Shown here one piece after another: positions 6,953-14,400 of a DNA stretch of 19,127 nucleotides. A program made the position numbers and the translations under genes. The notes below the pieces were generated by a model. It saw nothing but the letters and a program-made list of their open reading frames with translations, made no database searches and had not been told where the DNA came from. Positions within the stretch are counted from its first letter, which is position 1, and every line of letters begins with the position of its first letter. The stretch comes from JAZGDL01 sp036477795 (GTDB lineage: Bacteria > Planctomycetota > Phycisphaerae > UBA1845): positions 1 through 19,127 of the forward strand of contig JAZGDL010000457.1 in assembly GCA_036477795.1 (NCBI GenBank), written 5' to 3'.

Positions 6953-6974
6953 CCCACGGATTCGAATCCGTGGG
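6953..6974. repeat. 22-bp perfect palindrome (CCCACGGATTC/GAATCCGTGGG), copy 2
   Basis: Identical to the copy at 6714, including the CTTCGG that follows. It lies 13 bases after the end of the 25-bp array, so the array is bracketed by two direct copies of this palindrome. Confidence 0.93.
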
Positions 6975-7038
6975 CTTCGGTTGCTCCGGTTATCTGTTGC
7001 ATGGGCGTTTCGATTGGTGTATCCTTTGGGCCCTTTGG

Positions 7039-7079
7039 GGCGGAAATGAACAATCCTCGATCCGCAATCCACAGTCGTC
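7039..7079 (+). repeat. 41-bp inverted repeat, left arm, at sugar dehydrogenase start
   Basis: Matches the reverse complement of 8412-8452 at 35 of 41 positions by my alignment. The shared core includes AATGAACAATCC and ATCCGCAATCCACA. It contains the probable start codon (7046) of the dehydrogenase. It belongs to a dispersed CAATCCGCAATCC family. Confidence 0.85.
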
Positions 7080-8410
7080 AATCCGCAATGGCGGTGATTT
7101 GTTTGGCGGTCGGAGCAGGCTGCCCTGCTGTACAGCCGGGTGCTGCCCCGTCACCGCCGTCATCGAATGACTTGGTGGCTTTGCAATTGATCGCCGACGG
7201 TTTCACGTCGCCGGTGGGGATGGCGGTGCCGGACGATGGCAGCCGGCGGCTGTTCATCCTCGATCAGACCGGGCAGGTGTGGATCATCGACGCCGAAGGC
7301 AACCGCGTTGCGGCGCCGTTTCTTGATCTGGCTGATCGCATGGTCGGGGTGTCTCCAACGAATGATGAGCGAGGTCTGTTGGGGATGGCTTTCCATCCCC
7401 AATTCGCTGCTAACGGGCGATTCTTCGTCTACTACACGGCGCCCAAGGACGCGGACGACCCGGCGGCTTTCAACTCCCGGAATCGCGTCTCGGAGTTTCG
7501 CGTATCACCCGGCGATCCCAACCGGGCGGACACCGACAGCGAGCGCGTCATTCTGGATATCGACGCGCCACAAGCCAACCACAACGCCGGCCATCTGGCG
7601 TTCGGGCCCGACGGATTCTTATACATCGCCTCGGGCGACGGCGGCGGGGCCAACGACACCGGCGTCGGGCATACGCCGAATCTGGGAAATGGTCAGGACA
7701 AGTCTACGCTTCTGGGGAAGATCCTGCGGATCGACGTCGACAACGGTGACCCCTTTAACGTGCCGGCTGACAACCCGTTGGCAGACGACGTCGACGCCCG
7801 CCCGGAGATTTGGGCTTTGGGGCTGCGCAATCCATGGCGATTCTCCTTTGATTCCGGCGGTGAGCACCGGCTGTTCGCTGCCGACGTGGGCCAGAATCTG
7901 TTTGAGGAGGTGAACATAGTCGTCAAAGGCGGGAACTACGGCTGGAACATCAAGGAGGGCAGCTATTGTTTTGATCCGTCTAACGCTTTGTTTCCGCCGC
8001 TGGTATGCCCGGCGGTTGATGCGGACGGTGTTTCTCTAATCGACCCGATCATCGAGTACTCCCATTCCGATGATGAGGGCAAATCCGCGGGCATTTCCGC
8101 CATCGGCGGCTATGTCTATCGTGGGGATGCCATCCCCCAACTGCAGGGCCAATACATCTTTGGTGATTACAGCACCGGCTTTCTCGTGGGCGACGGTACG
8201 TTGTTTGCGGCGGCGGAGGGCGAGGACGGGCAATGGACGCTGCGCGAGCTTGCCCTCGGTGTCGGTTCGGGTGACGCGAGCGGGCGTATCGGTCGATTCA
8301 TACTCGCGTTTGGCGAGGATGCCGACAATGAACTGTACGTTCTGACCAGCGAACGTGCCGGCCCTTCCGGCAACACCGGTCAAGTTCACAGAATCATACC
8401 GGCCCGTTGA
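7046..8410 (+). CDS. PQQ-dependent sugar dehydrogenase-like lipoprotein (glucose/sorbosone dehydrogenase family)
   Basis: This is a six-bladed beta-propeller of the soluble glucose dehydrogenase/sorbosone dehydrogenase family, probably oxidising an aldose with PQQ outside the cytoplasm. It has 454 residues from the ATG at 7046. Residues 1-26 look like a lipoprotein signal ending at VGAGC (cysteine 26). Family signatures run in order: GFTSPVGMAVPDDG, LGMAFHPQFAANGRFFVYY, NHNAGHLAFGPDGFLYIASG (the His region near the active site), LGKILRIDVD, EIWALGLRNPWRFSFD, ADVGQNLFEEVN, GGNYGWN and GGYVYRGDAIP. The first 14 residues (NNPRSAIHSRQSA) are a translation of the left inverted repeat and supply the basic n-region. 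An alternative ATG at 7088 would drop them and leave no positive charge. The ribosome binding site is weak (GGGGCGG). The substrate cannot be told from sequence. Confidence 0.87.
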   Translation: MNNPRSAIHSRQSAMAVICLAVGAGCPAVQPGAAPSPPSSNDLVALQLIADGFTSPVGMAVPDDGSRRLFILDQTGQVWIIDAEGNRVAAPFLDLADRMVGVSPTNDERGLLGMAFHPQFAANGRFFVYYTAPKDADDPAAFNSRNRVSEFRVSPGDPNRADTDSERVILDIDAPQANHNAGHLAFGPDGFLYIASGDGGGANDTGVGHTPNLGNGQDKSTLLGKILRIDVDNGDPFNVPADNPLADDVDARPEIWALGLRNPWRFSFDSGGEHRLFAADVGQNLFEEVNIVVKGGNYGWNIKEGSYCFDPSNALFPPLVCPAVDADGVSLIDPIIEYSHSDDEGKSAGISAIGGYVYRGDAIPQLQGQYIFGDYSTGFLVGDGTLFAAAEGEDGQWTLRELALGVGSGDASGRIGRFILAFGEDADNELYVLTSERAGPSGNTGQVHRIIPAR

Positions 8411-8411
8411 G

Positions 8412-8452
8412 GACGATTGTGGATTGCGGATTGCGGATTGTTCATTGCCGTC
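8412..8452 (-). repeat. 41-bp inverted repeat, right arm, after sugar dehydrogenase stop
   Basis: Starts two bases after the TGA of the dehydrogenase gene and is the inverted partner of 7039-7079. It contains ATTGCGG tandem heptamers. Another CCGCAATCC occurs at 8452-8460. Confidence 0.85.
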
Positions 8453-8516
8453 CGCAATCCGCCCCCGGTGGTCTTTGCGCATGGCAAGGTGAGGGACCGG
8501 CGTCTACAATGCGACC

Positions 8517-9257
8517 GTGTCACCGGTGCTTCGCGTCGACAACCTCCGCAAAGAATACCGCATGGGGGACACCGTCGTGCGGGCTGTGGACGGGGTGTCG
8601 CTGGAGATCGAGGCCGGCGAGTTCGTGGCCCTGATGGGGGCCAGCGGCTCGGGCAAGAGCACGCTGCTGCATCTGATCGGCGGGCTCGACGTTCCCACTT
8701 CGGGCAGGGTCACAATAAAGGGGCACGATCTGGCGGCCATGAGCGACCGCCAGCGCACGCTGTTCCGGCGGCAGCGTTTGGGGATCGTGTTTCAATCGTT
8801 CAACCTGCTGCCCACGCTGTCGGCGGCGGAGAACGTCGGCCTGCCGCTGCTTATCGCCGGAGAGAGTCAACGAAGTGTGGTGGCAAGGAGCACGGCGCTG
8901 TTGGAGACGGTGGACCTGGCCCATCGGGCCAAGCACCGACCCGACGCGTTGTCGGGGGGCGAGCAGCAGAGGGTTGCCATCGCCCGGGCTCTGGTCAACG
9001 ATCCGGACATCATCCTGGCTGACGAGCCCACCGGCAATCTCGATTCGCAACACGCCGAGGAAATCTGGCATATCTTCAGATCGCTTGCCCGAGAGCAGAG
9101 TCGCACGATTCTGGCAGTGACCCACGAGGCGGCTGGGGCGACGTTCGCCGATCGTGTGCTGGTGCTCAAGGACGGCCGAACCGTGGGCGAGATTGAACCT
9201 ACTGGAGATGACCATGCTGGATTGGTCGCTGCTCGCTACCAGGAACTGGCGGGTTAA
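8517..9257 (+). CDS. ABC transporter ATP-binding protein, LolD-type (second)
   Basis: ATPase of a type VII ABC transporter, 246 residues. Walker A is GASGSGKST (about 42-50). The Q-loop is in VFQSFNLLPTLSAAENV. The signature is LSGGEQQR. Walker B is IILADE followed by PTGNLDS, and the switch histidine is in VTHEAAG. Translation starts at GTG 8517 (MSPVLRVDNL), which gives a normal N-terminus; a clear ribosome binding site is not visible. The gene overlaps the following permease gene by 44 nt, so the two are probably translationally coupled and form one transporter. It is clearly related to the ATPase at 5356 but not a recent duplicate: loop and C-terminal sequences differ widely. Confidence 0.94.
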   Translation: MSPVLRVDNLRKEYRMGDTVVRAVDGVSLEIEAGEFVALMGASGSGKSTLLHLIGGLDVPTSGRVTIKGHDLAAMSDRQRTLFRRQRLGIVFQSFNLLPTLSAAENVGLPLLIAGESQRSVVARSTALLETVDLAHRAKHRPDALSGGEQQRVAIARALVNDPDIILADEPTGNLDSQHAEEIWHIFRSLAREQSRTILAVTHEAAGATFADRVLVLKDGRTVGEIEPTGDDHAGLVAARYQELAG

Positions 9258-12105
9258 GCCGGTCCGCACCGCCGGCACGATCATCGCCGTGGCCCTGGGC
9301 GTGGGCACGGTGGTATGGGTCACATGTTCATACGAGTCGGTGCGCCGCAGCATCTCCGATCAGATCATCAACCGCTGGGTAGGCCGGTCCCACCTGAGCG
9401 TCGAATCACCGCTGGGCCACTGGGGCCACGTCGCGCAAAGCGTCGCGGATATCGTCGCGTCCCTCGACACGGTCACCAAGGTCACCTCCAGGCTCAATCG
9501 GCGTATGAACCTGGTGATCGGGCCCCACATGCGCATACCGACGCATGAAGATTTCATCGGCGATGCGTACAGCCTCACCGTGGACGTGATCGGCATTCAG
9601 CCAGCCAGCGAGTACGCCTTTCGCACGCTGGAGGTCCAAGGTCGCGTGATTCAGCCGGACGATCGATGGGTCGCCATCGTTGAGGCCAAGACTGCGGCTG
9701 AGTTGGGCATCGGAATCGGCGATCCCTTCACCATCGAATCGTTCAGAGACGGTCCCGCAAGAACGTTCGAGGTGATCGGATTGTATGAGGCCCGGCGCAT
9801 CGCGAAATTTCAAAAGCCCATGGTGTACGTCAACCTGCCAGATCTACAGGAGTTTACCGGCGACAGGGGCAGGGTCACGATCGTCGACGCCATGCTGGCT
9901 GACGCCGGTCGGGAGAACCTGGAACGCTCCGCCGACGCCTTGCGAACGATTCTCGCAAGAGACCGCCTGCCCTATCAGGTCACCACATCGACGGCGCGTC
10001 TGACCCAACTCACCGAGGCCCAGCGGCAGACGGAGTTCGCGCTGCTGCTGGTGGCCAGCGTGGCATTGTTGACCGCCTTCTTCATCATCATGACCACGAT
10101 GAGCATGGGCATGTCCGAACGGGTTCAGCAATTGGGAATGCTTCGTTGTGTGGGGGCGACGCGTCTTCAACTCGCCGCTCTGGTTCTGTTTGAGGCTGCC
10201 CCGCTGGGAGCGGTCGGGGTCTTGCTGGGCATTCCCGTCGGTTTGGGACTTACCCGCCTGGGCACGGTTATCGCGCCGGAATACGTGCAGGAGTTGGCTG
10301 TCAACGTTCGCGGCATCGTCCTGGCCGTCATCGGTGGCGCGTTGACCACGCTGGGCAGTGCGGTCATCCCGGTGTTTCAGGCTGTGCGAACTTCGCCGCT
10401 TGCAGCCACGCGCCCGCAAGCGAAACCGCCGGGCATACTCCTGCCTTTTGTGGCCGCGGCAGCCGGTGCGGGCTGTCTACTCATACATAACTGGATGGTT
10501 CGCAACGTCTCCGTCACCGACTGGTGCACTCCGGCGGTGGGGACTACTGCTACCGCCCTGATCTACGTCGGCTGTGCTTTGATGACGCCGTTGATCGTGC
10601 GGGTCGGCGGCGGTCTGATGGTGCACCTGGTGGCCCGAGTGCTGGCACTTAAGCCGCGCCTGCTGAACGACCAGGTGGGGCGGGCAGCCTGGCGCGGCGC
10701 GGGCATCTGCTGCGGTTTGATGGTCGGGCTCTCTTTGTTGATCAGCGTGGTGGTGTACGCCGAGAGTGTGCGCGTCGGCTGGGACTTTCCCAAACGGCTG
10801 GGCGAGGCCCTGGTCTGGACGCGGCAGCCGTTGTGGTCGGGTTACGCCGACGTGGTCAGAGGCGTTCCGGGTGTGGCAGAATGCACGGTGGTCAATGAGA
10901 TCCGGTGCGATATCGGTCAAGGGCGGTCGGGCTTCTTCGACCTGTTCAAGCTCAAGAGCACCTTCGTAGCCGGGGAGGCGGAGCGGTTTTTGAACATGAC
11001 CAAGCTGGAGTTTCTGGAAGGCAGCTTCGACGATGCCTACAACAAAATGCGAGCCGGGGGGTACATCCTCCTGCCGCACGAAGCGTCGCGGGCCTTTGGG
11101 CTGCACCTGGGTGATCGGGTGCCCATTACCGCCGCCGGCCGGACAGCCGTGTTCGAGGTCGCCGGTGTGGTGCAGTCACCGGCCCTGGACATCGCCGTGA
11201 CCTACTTTCAGGCGGATACCTACCTGATGATGGCGTCAGCCGGCTCGGTGCTGGGCACGCTGGACGACGCCAAGAAACACTTCGGGATCGATGAATTGTC
11301 GATGCTGCTGATGAACTTCGACCCGCCCGAAGGGTCGCCGCCGCCTCTGTTTGCCTCCAAAGTGCCACCAGTCGTCACTACTGAATTCGTAGCCCGGGCT
11401 ATTGTCGATTCGGGTGAACAGTTGAACAAGGACCCGGAAGCCACCGAGTTGTTGCGCCGCCGGTTGATTCCCTGGCTCGAAAACCCGGATCAACCGTTCG
11501 ACTCCCCGTTCCTGCTGGCGCCTTATCGCGGCGCTTTTGAATACGCAGCCGAGCGCTGGGAAGACCGCGATCCGTACCAGCGATGGCAGATGTTCTTCGA
11601 CCAACTGGTCATGCGCCGCGTGGTGCAGACCATCGACCGTCCGGAGGCCATCTTCGGATCGCTCCGTGAGCTGAAACAGCAGATCGACGACGACATTCGC
11701 GAGGCTACACTGCTGCTTGCGGCCATTCCGGTGGTAGCGCTGTTCGTGGCTGCCATCGGTGTGGGGAATCTGATGACCGCCAACGTGATCAGCCGGTCGC
11801 GCGAAATAGCCATCCTCCGTTCCGCGGGCTCCACGCAGTGGCAGATAATGCGGCTGGTGCTGGGCGAAGCAATGGTGCTGGGCGGCATCGGCAGTGCGGT
11901 GGGCCTGGGCTTGGGGGTTTACGCGGCTTGGAGTGTCAACGAGCTGACCCTCCGGGCTATCGGATTCGCTCCCAGCTTTCACATGCCGTGGCGCGACATC
12001 GTCGTCGGCATCGCCCTGACCGTGACGGTGTGCATCATCGCCGGACTCTCGCCCGCCCGCCGGGCCTGCCGCACAAACATCATCGACGCCATGCGCGCCG
12101 TTTGA
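9214..12105 (+). CDS. FtsX-type ABC transporter permease, 10-TM (YbbP/LolCE-like)
   Basis: Inner-membrane permease of a type VII ABC exporter, 963 residues. ATG 9214 is chosen because GGAG at 9204-9207 lies at good distance; ATG 9208 is too close. Predicted TM segments fall at about 21-40, 274-298, 318-346, 366-390, 407-426, 440-465, 495-515, 832-858, 881-907 and 928-946. Two large periplasmic domains result (about 41-273 and 516-831), the first MacB_PCD-like. Two FtsX units are visible. One has MSERVQQLGMLRCVGATRLQ with FEAAPLGAVGVLLGIPVG. The other has SREIAILRSAGSTQWQIMR with GEAMVLGGIGSAVGLGLG. Such proteins use mechanical motion to move or extract lipids, lipoproteins or other molecules rather than forming a classical channel. 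It pairs with the overlapping ATPase. Whether it also works with the upstream adaptor and TolC-like channel is inference. Confidence 0.9.
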   Translation: MLDWSLLATRNWRVKPVRTAGTIIAVALGVGTVVWVTCSYESVRRSISDQIINRWVGRSHLSVESPLGHWGHVAQSVADIVASLDTVTKVTSRLNRRMNLVIGPHMRIPTHEDFIGDAYSLTVDVIGIQPASEYAFRTLEVQGRVIQPDDRWVAIVEAKTAAELGIGIGDPFTIESFRDGPARTFEVIGLYEARRIAKFQKPMVYVNLPDLQEFTGDRGRVTIVDAMLADAGRENLERSADALRTILARDRLPYQVTTSTARLTQLTEAQRQTEFALLLVASVALLTAFFIIMTTMSMGMSERVQQLGMLRCVGATRLQLAALVLFEAAPLGAVGVLLGIPVGLGLTRLGTVIAPEYVQELAVNVRGIVLAVIGGALTTLGSAVIPVFQAVRTSPLAATRPQAKPPGILLPFVAAAAGAGCLLIHNWMVRNVSVTDWCTPAVGTTATALIYVGCALMTPLIVRVGGGLMVHLVARVLALKPRLLNDQVGRAAWRGAGICCGLMVGLSLLISVVVYAESVRVGWDFPKRLGEALVWTRQPLWSGYADVVRGVPGVAECTVVNEIRCDIGQGRSGFFDLFKLKSTFVAGEAERFLNMTKLEFLEGSFDDAYNKMRAGGYILLPHEASRAFGLHLGDRVPITAAGRTAVFEVAGVVQSPALDIAVTYFQADTYLMMASAGSVLGTLDDAKKHFGIDELSMLLMNFDPPEGSPPPLFASKVPPVVTTEFVARAIVDSGEQLNKDPEATELLRRRLIPWLENPDQPFDSPFLLAPYRGAFEYAAERWEDRDPYQRWQMFFDQLVMRRVVQTIDRPEAIFGSLRELKQQIDDDIREATLLLAAIPVVALFVAAIGVGNLMTANVISRSREIAILRSAGSTQWQIMRLVLGEAMVLGGIGSAVGLGLGVYAAWSVNELTLRAIGFAPSFHMPWRDIVVGIALTVTVCIIAGLSPARRACRTNIIDAMRAV

Positions 12106-12181
12106 CCAGTAGGGTCCGCTGTGCGGACCACCCCTTGGCCGCGAGCCAATCTCGCGTTCGTGGTCCGCACGGCGGACCCTA
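12106..12181. terminator. Paired inverted gene-end hairpins after the permease gene
   Basis: CCAGTAGGGTCC begins at the base right after the permease TGA. One hairpin occupies 12110-12130 (GGTCCGC/GCGGACC type). An inverted copy occupies 12161-12181 (TGGTCCGC/GCGGACCCTA). A small hairpin GCGAG/CTCGC lies between them at 12141-12155. The outer copies can also pair with each other. The position favours an mRNA 3'-end or terminator role, but no T-tract is seen. Confidence 0.6.
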
Positions 12182-12222
12182 CGCGTCTTTCCATGACGAG
12201 CGTAGACGTGTAGGCTGAGCGG

Positions 12223-12516
12223 ATGACGCACAAAGCACCGAAACGGGCCACCAAGGGTGAGCGCGAGTATATCCGCGATTTGGAACGGACCTCGGCGTTC
12301 GACTTGGTCGATCGTAGCCGAGGACGGATTCTTACCTCCGAGGAGTACCCCGAACCGTTGAAACGGTTCCTCAGGCGTGAGCGGATGATGGTACACGTCA
12401 AGCTGTCCGCCGCCGCAAAACGCAAGCTCGAAGCCCGTAGCCGGGAAAGCGGAATTCCCGCTGACGAATTAGCCCGCGCCTGGATCGAACAAGGCATCCG
12501 GCGCGACGCCGGATAA
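12223..12516 (+). CDS. Small ribbon-helix-helix-like protein (possible antitoxin or DNA-binding protein)
   Basis: 97 residues, strongly basic. The C-terminal half reads as a ribbon-helix-helix fold: a beta strand VHVKLSA (about 57-63), a first helix AAKRKLEARSRESG (about 64-77), a turn I-P-A-D, and a second helix ELARAWIEQGIRR (about 82-94). RHH proteins bind DNA as dimers, often as antitoxins or self-repressors. The N-terminal half (GEREYIRDLERTSAFDLVD) is charged and unrecognised. No toxin-like gene lies on either side, so an antitoxin role is unproven. The ATG at 12223 is preceded by GAGCGG, a weak ribosome binding site. Confidence 0.6.
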   Translation: MTHKAPKRATKGEREYIRDLERTSAFDLVDRSRGRILTSEEYPEPLKRFLRRERMMVHVKLSAAAKRKLEARSRESGIPADELARAWIEQGIRRDAG

Positions 12517-12585
12517 CCGTCGGCGCGCATGGCATGCTCACGCATGGGTGTGTAACCACTTATCTATTAAAAGCTTAACGCGTTT

Positions 12586-12614
12586 TTGTCTTGTGAGTGG
12601 ACAGCCGGTATGGT
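12586..12614 (+). promoter_or_regulatory. Possible promoter upstream of the FHA-kinase genes
   Basis: TTGTCT (12586-12591), 17-bp spacer, TATGGT (12609-12614), each 4 of 6 matches to the sigma-70 consensus. It lies 116 bases before the FHA gene start, just after an AT-rich stretch (12553-12580). Weak evidence. Confidence 0.25.
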
Positions 12615-12650
12615 CGACATTTCGGGCCTCCGCGGCGGTGTCGCGGGGTC

Positions 12651-12672
12651 GGAACGCCACACGGCCCGTTCC
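12651..12672. promoter_or_regulatory. Inverted repeat GGAACG-N10-CGTTCC in the FHA gene leader
   Basis: Six-base perfect arms separated by ten bases, 58 bases before the FHA start codon. The spacing of two half-sites about one helical turn apart could suit a dimeric regulator. Could be chance in GC-rich DNA. Confidence 0.25.
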
Positions 12673-12729
12673 TGAATAAACTGCCCGTGATTACGAATCT
12701 GACGGTGTGGAGTACCCAGGACGCCAGGC

Positions 12730-14388
12730 ATGTTAAATCGGTTATTGATCGTACGGCTCAAAGCTGCGGAAAAGGCGCTCAAGACCGGTCGCCTGGATGA
12801 GGCTTACCGGCTGGCGAGCGCACGGGACATCCGCGAGCACCGGCGTGGGGCAGCCGTTCTCGGCAAGCTGACGGACAAGTTGATCGAGCGAGCGCGGGCC
12901 CACTTCGCGGACGAACGCTTCGCCGAGGCGCTGAACGATCTGGCCAAGGCGGAAGGCGCCGGCGGGCGGCTGGAGGCGGTGGCTGAACTGCGTCAGCACG
13001 TACTCACCGTGGCGGAGGAGGTGGCCCGCCAGGAGCGGTCGCGGCGCGTACGAATGGAGCAGGCTAAAGAGCGCGTGCAACGTGGATCACTGGCCGCCGG
13101 GCAGCAGTTGCTGGCAGGTGTGGACTCCGGTGACGCCGATGCTCAACGGCTTGCTAACGACATAAAGGACCGACAACACCAAGCCGCCGAGGGATTGGCT
13201 AAGGTGGAAAGATTGATCAAGCAGAGGCAACTGGCGGCGGCAGTGGAGCAGTTCCGCAAGGTGAAGCCGCTGGACCCGCATTCATCCAAGATCGTGGAGA
13301 TCGAAACGACACTTTGTGATCAGGTGGTGGCCGGCGCCCGGGCGGCGTTTGCCGACGGGCGATTCAACCGTGCGACGGAAGAGTTGGCCGGCCTGGGCCC
13401 CATCGGTCGCACATCGGCTGGGCGGCGCGATATGGAAGAGATACTGGAGCTGTCTAAGAATGCTTCTCGTGCGCTGGAGGCCGGCGATTTTGAAGAAGCG
13501 CGCCGGATCGTGCTGCGGCTGCAACGGCTCACGCCGAAGGTATCGTGGGTGAACAAGGTCGCCGACCAGCTCGGTAAACTGGACGAGCTTCTGACCGCAC
13601 TGTACGGGGGCCCGTTGGGCGAGCATGCCGGCTTGGCAGGAGCCTCGCCCTCCCATGTAGACCGGGGGGGTGCGAGAAAGGATTCTCGCACCAGCGGTAG
13701 GACCCCCCCGCCGTCGGAAAACCTGAACGACACCGTGTTGCTGGCTGACCGCCCGGCGGGCGGCGATCGTCTGCCGGACCGATTGCTGGTTCTTGTCGAC
13801 GGAGGCGGCAGCTACCTGCTGCTTCGTAAGGACCGATTGTCGATCGGCCGGGCGATGACGGATAATCAGCCGGACATCCCCATCCATTCAGACCTGGCGG
13901 AGCGCCATGCGGAAGTGTCCCGTGTGGACGACGACTATTTTCTATTCAGCTCGCGGGAGATCGAGGTGGATGGCCGGGCGACGCGGCATCAGCTATTGCG
14001 GCCGGGAAACCGCGTCACTCTGGGGCGGAACGCGAAGTTCACGTTTCGCATGCCGCATCGGCAGAGCCCAAGTGGTATCATAGACCTGAGCGGCTCGACC
14101 AGGATGCCCAACGACGTTCGTCGCGTCGTGCTGTTTCGTAGAACAGCCATGATCGGCTTCGGGAAAAACGCCCACATCAACTGCAACACGGCCGAGCGGG
14201 ACCTGGTGCTGTTCGAGCGCGGGGGACGTCTGTGGGTCAGGCCGCAACGCAACGGTCGCGTCGAGACCGAAGCGCAGCCGCTGGTAATTGGAAAGCAGAT
14301 GGAACTGGCCGGGGTGAGCTTCGTCGTGCAACCGTGGAAGACGCCTTGGGGGTGCGAGAAAGGATTCTCGCACCAGCGGTTCCTCTGA
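12730..14388 (+). CDS. FHA-domain protein with N-terminal helical repeats
   Basis: Phosphothreonine-binding partner protein of 552 residues, probably working with the kinase encoded 12 bases downstream. Residues 1-290 are alpha-helical with TPR-like pairs (ALKTGRLDEAYRLAS, ARAHFADERFAEALNDLAKA, ARAAFADGRFNRATEELAGL, ALEAGDFEEARRIVLRLQ). A first FHA domain spans about 352-440 with LSIGR (370-374) and ERHAEVSRVDDDYFL (391-405). The usual SxxH is replaced by an A-E-R-H arrangement. A second, degenerate FHA-like unit spans about 463-536 (MIGFGKNAHI, GGRLWVRPQRNGR). Residues about 300-325 and 540-550 are encoded by palindromic DNA repeats, one in the linker and one at the C-terminus, so they are likely late insertions that did not break the protein. 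No TM segment. The start ATG 12730 has a modest site (CCAGGAC). Confidence 0.85.
   Translation: MLNRLLIVRLKAAEKALKTGRLDEAYRLASARDIREHRRGAAVLGKLTDKLIERARAHFADERFAEALNDLAKAEGAGGRLEAVAELRQHVLTVAEEVARQERSRRVRMEQAKERVQRGSLAAGQQLLAGVDSGDADAQRLANDIKDRQHQAAEGLAKVERLIKQRQLAAAVEQFRKVKPLDPHSSKIVEIETTLCDQVVAGARAAFADGRFNRATEELAGLGPIGRTSAGRRDMEEILELSKNASRALEAGDFEEARRIVLRLQRLTPKVSWVNKVADQLGKLDELLTALYGGPLGEHAGLAGASPSHVDRGGARKDSRTSGRTPPPSENLNDTVLLADRPAGGDRLPDRLLVLVDGGGSYLLLRKDRLSIGRAMTDNQPDIPIHSDLAERHAEVSRVDDDYFLFSSREIEVDGRATRHQLLRPGNRVTLGRNAKFTFRMPHRQSPSGIIDLSGSTRMPNDVRRVVLFRRTAMIGFGKNAHINCNTAERDLVLFERGGRLWVRPQRNGRVETEAQPLVIGKQMELAGVSFVVQPWKTPWGCEKGFSHQRFL
13632..13705 (+). repeat. Composite repeat insertion inside the FHA gene linker
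   Basis: Two repeat families lie side by side. The first, about 13632-13656 (TTGGCAGGAGCCTCGCCCTC), reads WEGEAPAKPA on the minus strand, a peptide type I recall from planctomycete genomes. Next is the hairpin element at 13669-13692 (GGTGCGAGAA, loop AGGA, TTCTCGCACC, then AGCGG). The hairpin is framed by G7 and C7 runs. In the FHA protein the region reads LAGASPSHVD then GARKDSRTSG. The frame is kept. Confidence 0.85.
14351..14374 (+). repeat. Hairpin element at the 3' end of the FHA gene
   Basis: Perfect copy (GGTGCGAGAA, AGGA, TTCTCGCACC, then AGCGG). It encodes GCEKGFSHQR just before the stop codon, a different frame from the linker copy. It lies 12 bases ahead of the kinase ribosome binding site (GAGGAAGGAAAG), so a formed hairpin could affect coupling between the two genes. 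Confidence 0.93.
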
Positions 14389-14400
14389 GGAAGGAAAGCG

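Larger units (their letters stand above)
6640..7045. other. Repeat-filled intergenic region between divergent genes
   Basis: About 400 bases between the small lipoprotein (minus) and the sugar dehydrogenase (plus). It holds two copies of the CCCACGGATTC/GAATCCGTGGG palindrome, one full hairpin element with a 25-bp tandem array derived from it, and the start of a 41-bp inverted repeat. An open frame from 6566 runs through it, but its peptide is only repeat translation. I could not identify a convincing promoter. Confidence 0.7.

Noticed and set aside
6566..7045. Long upstream extension of the sugar dehydrogenase frame
   Set aside because: The added 160 residues are translations of palindromes and the 25-bp array and would place the signal peptide internally.
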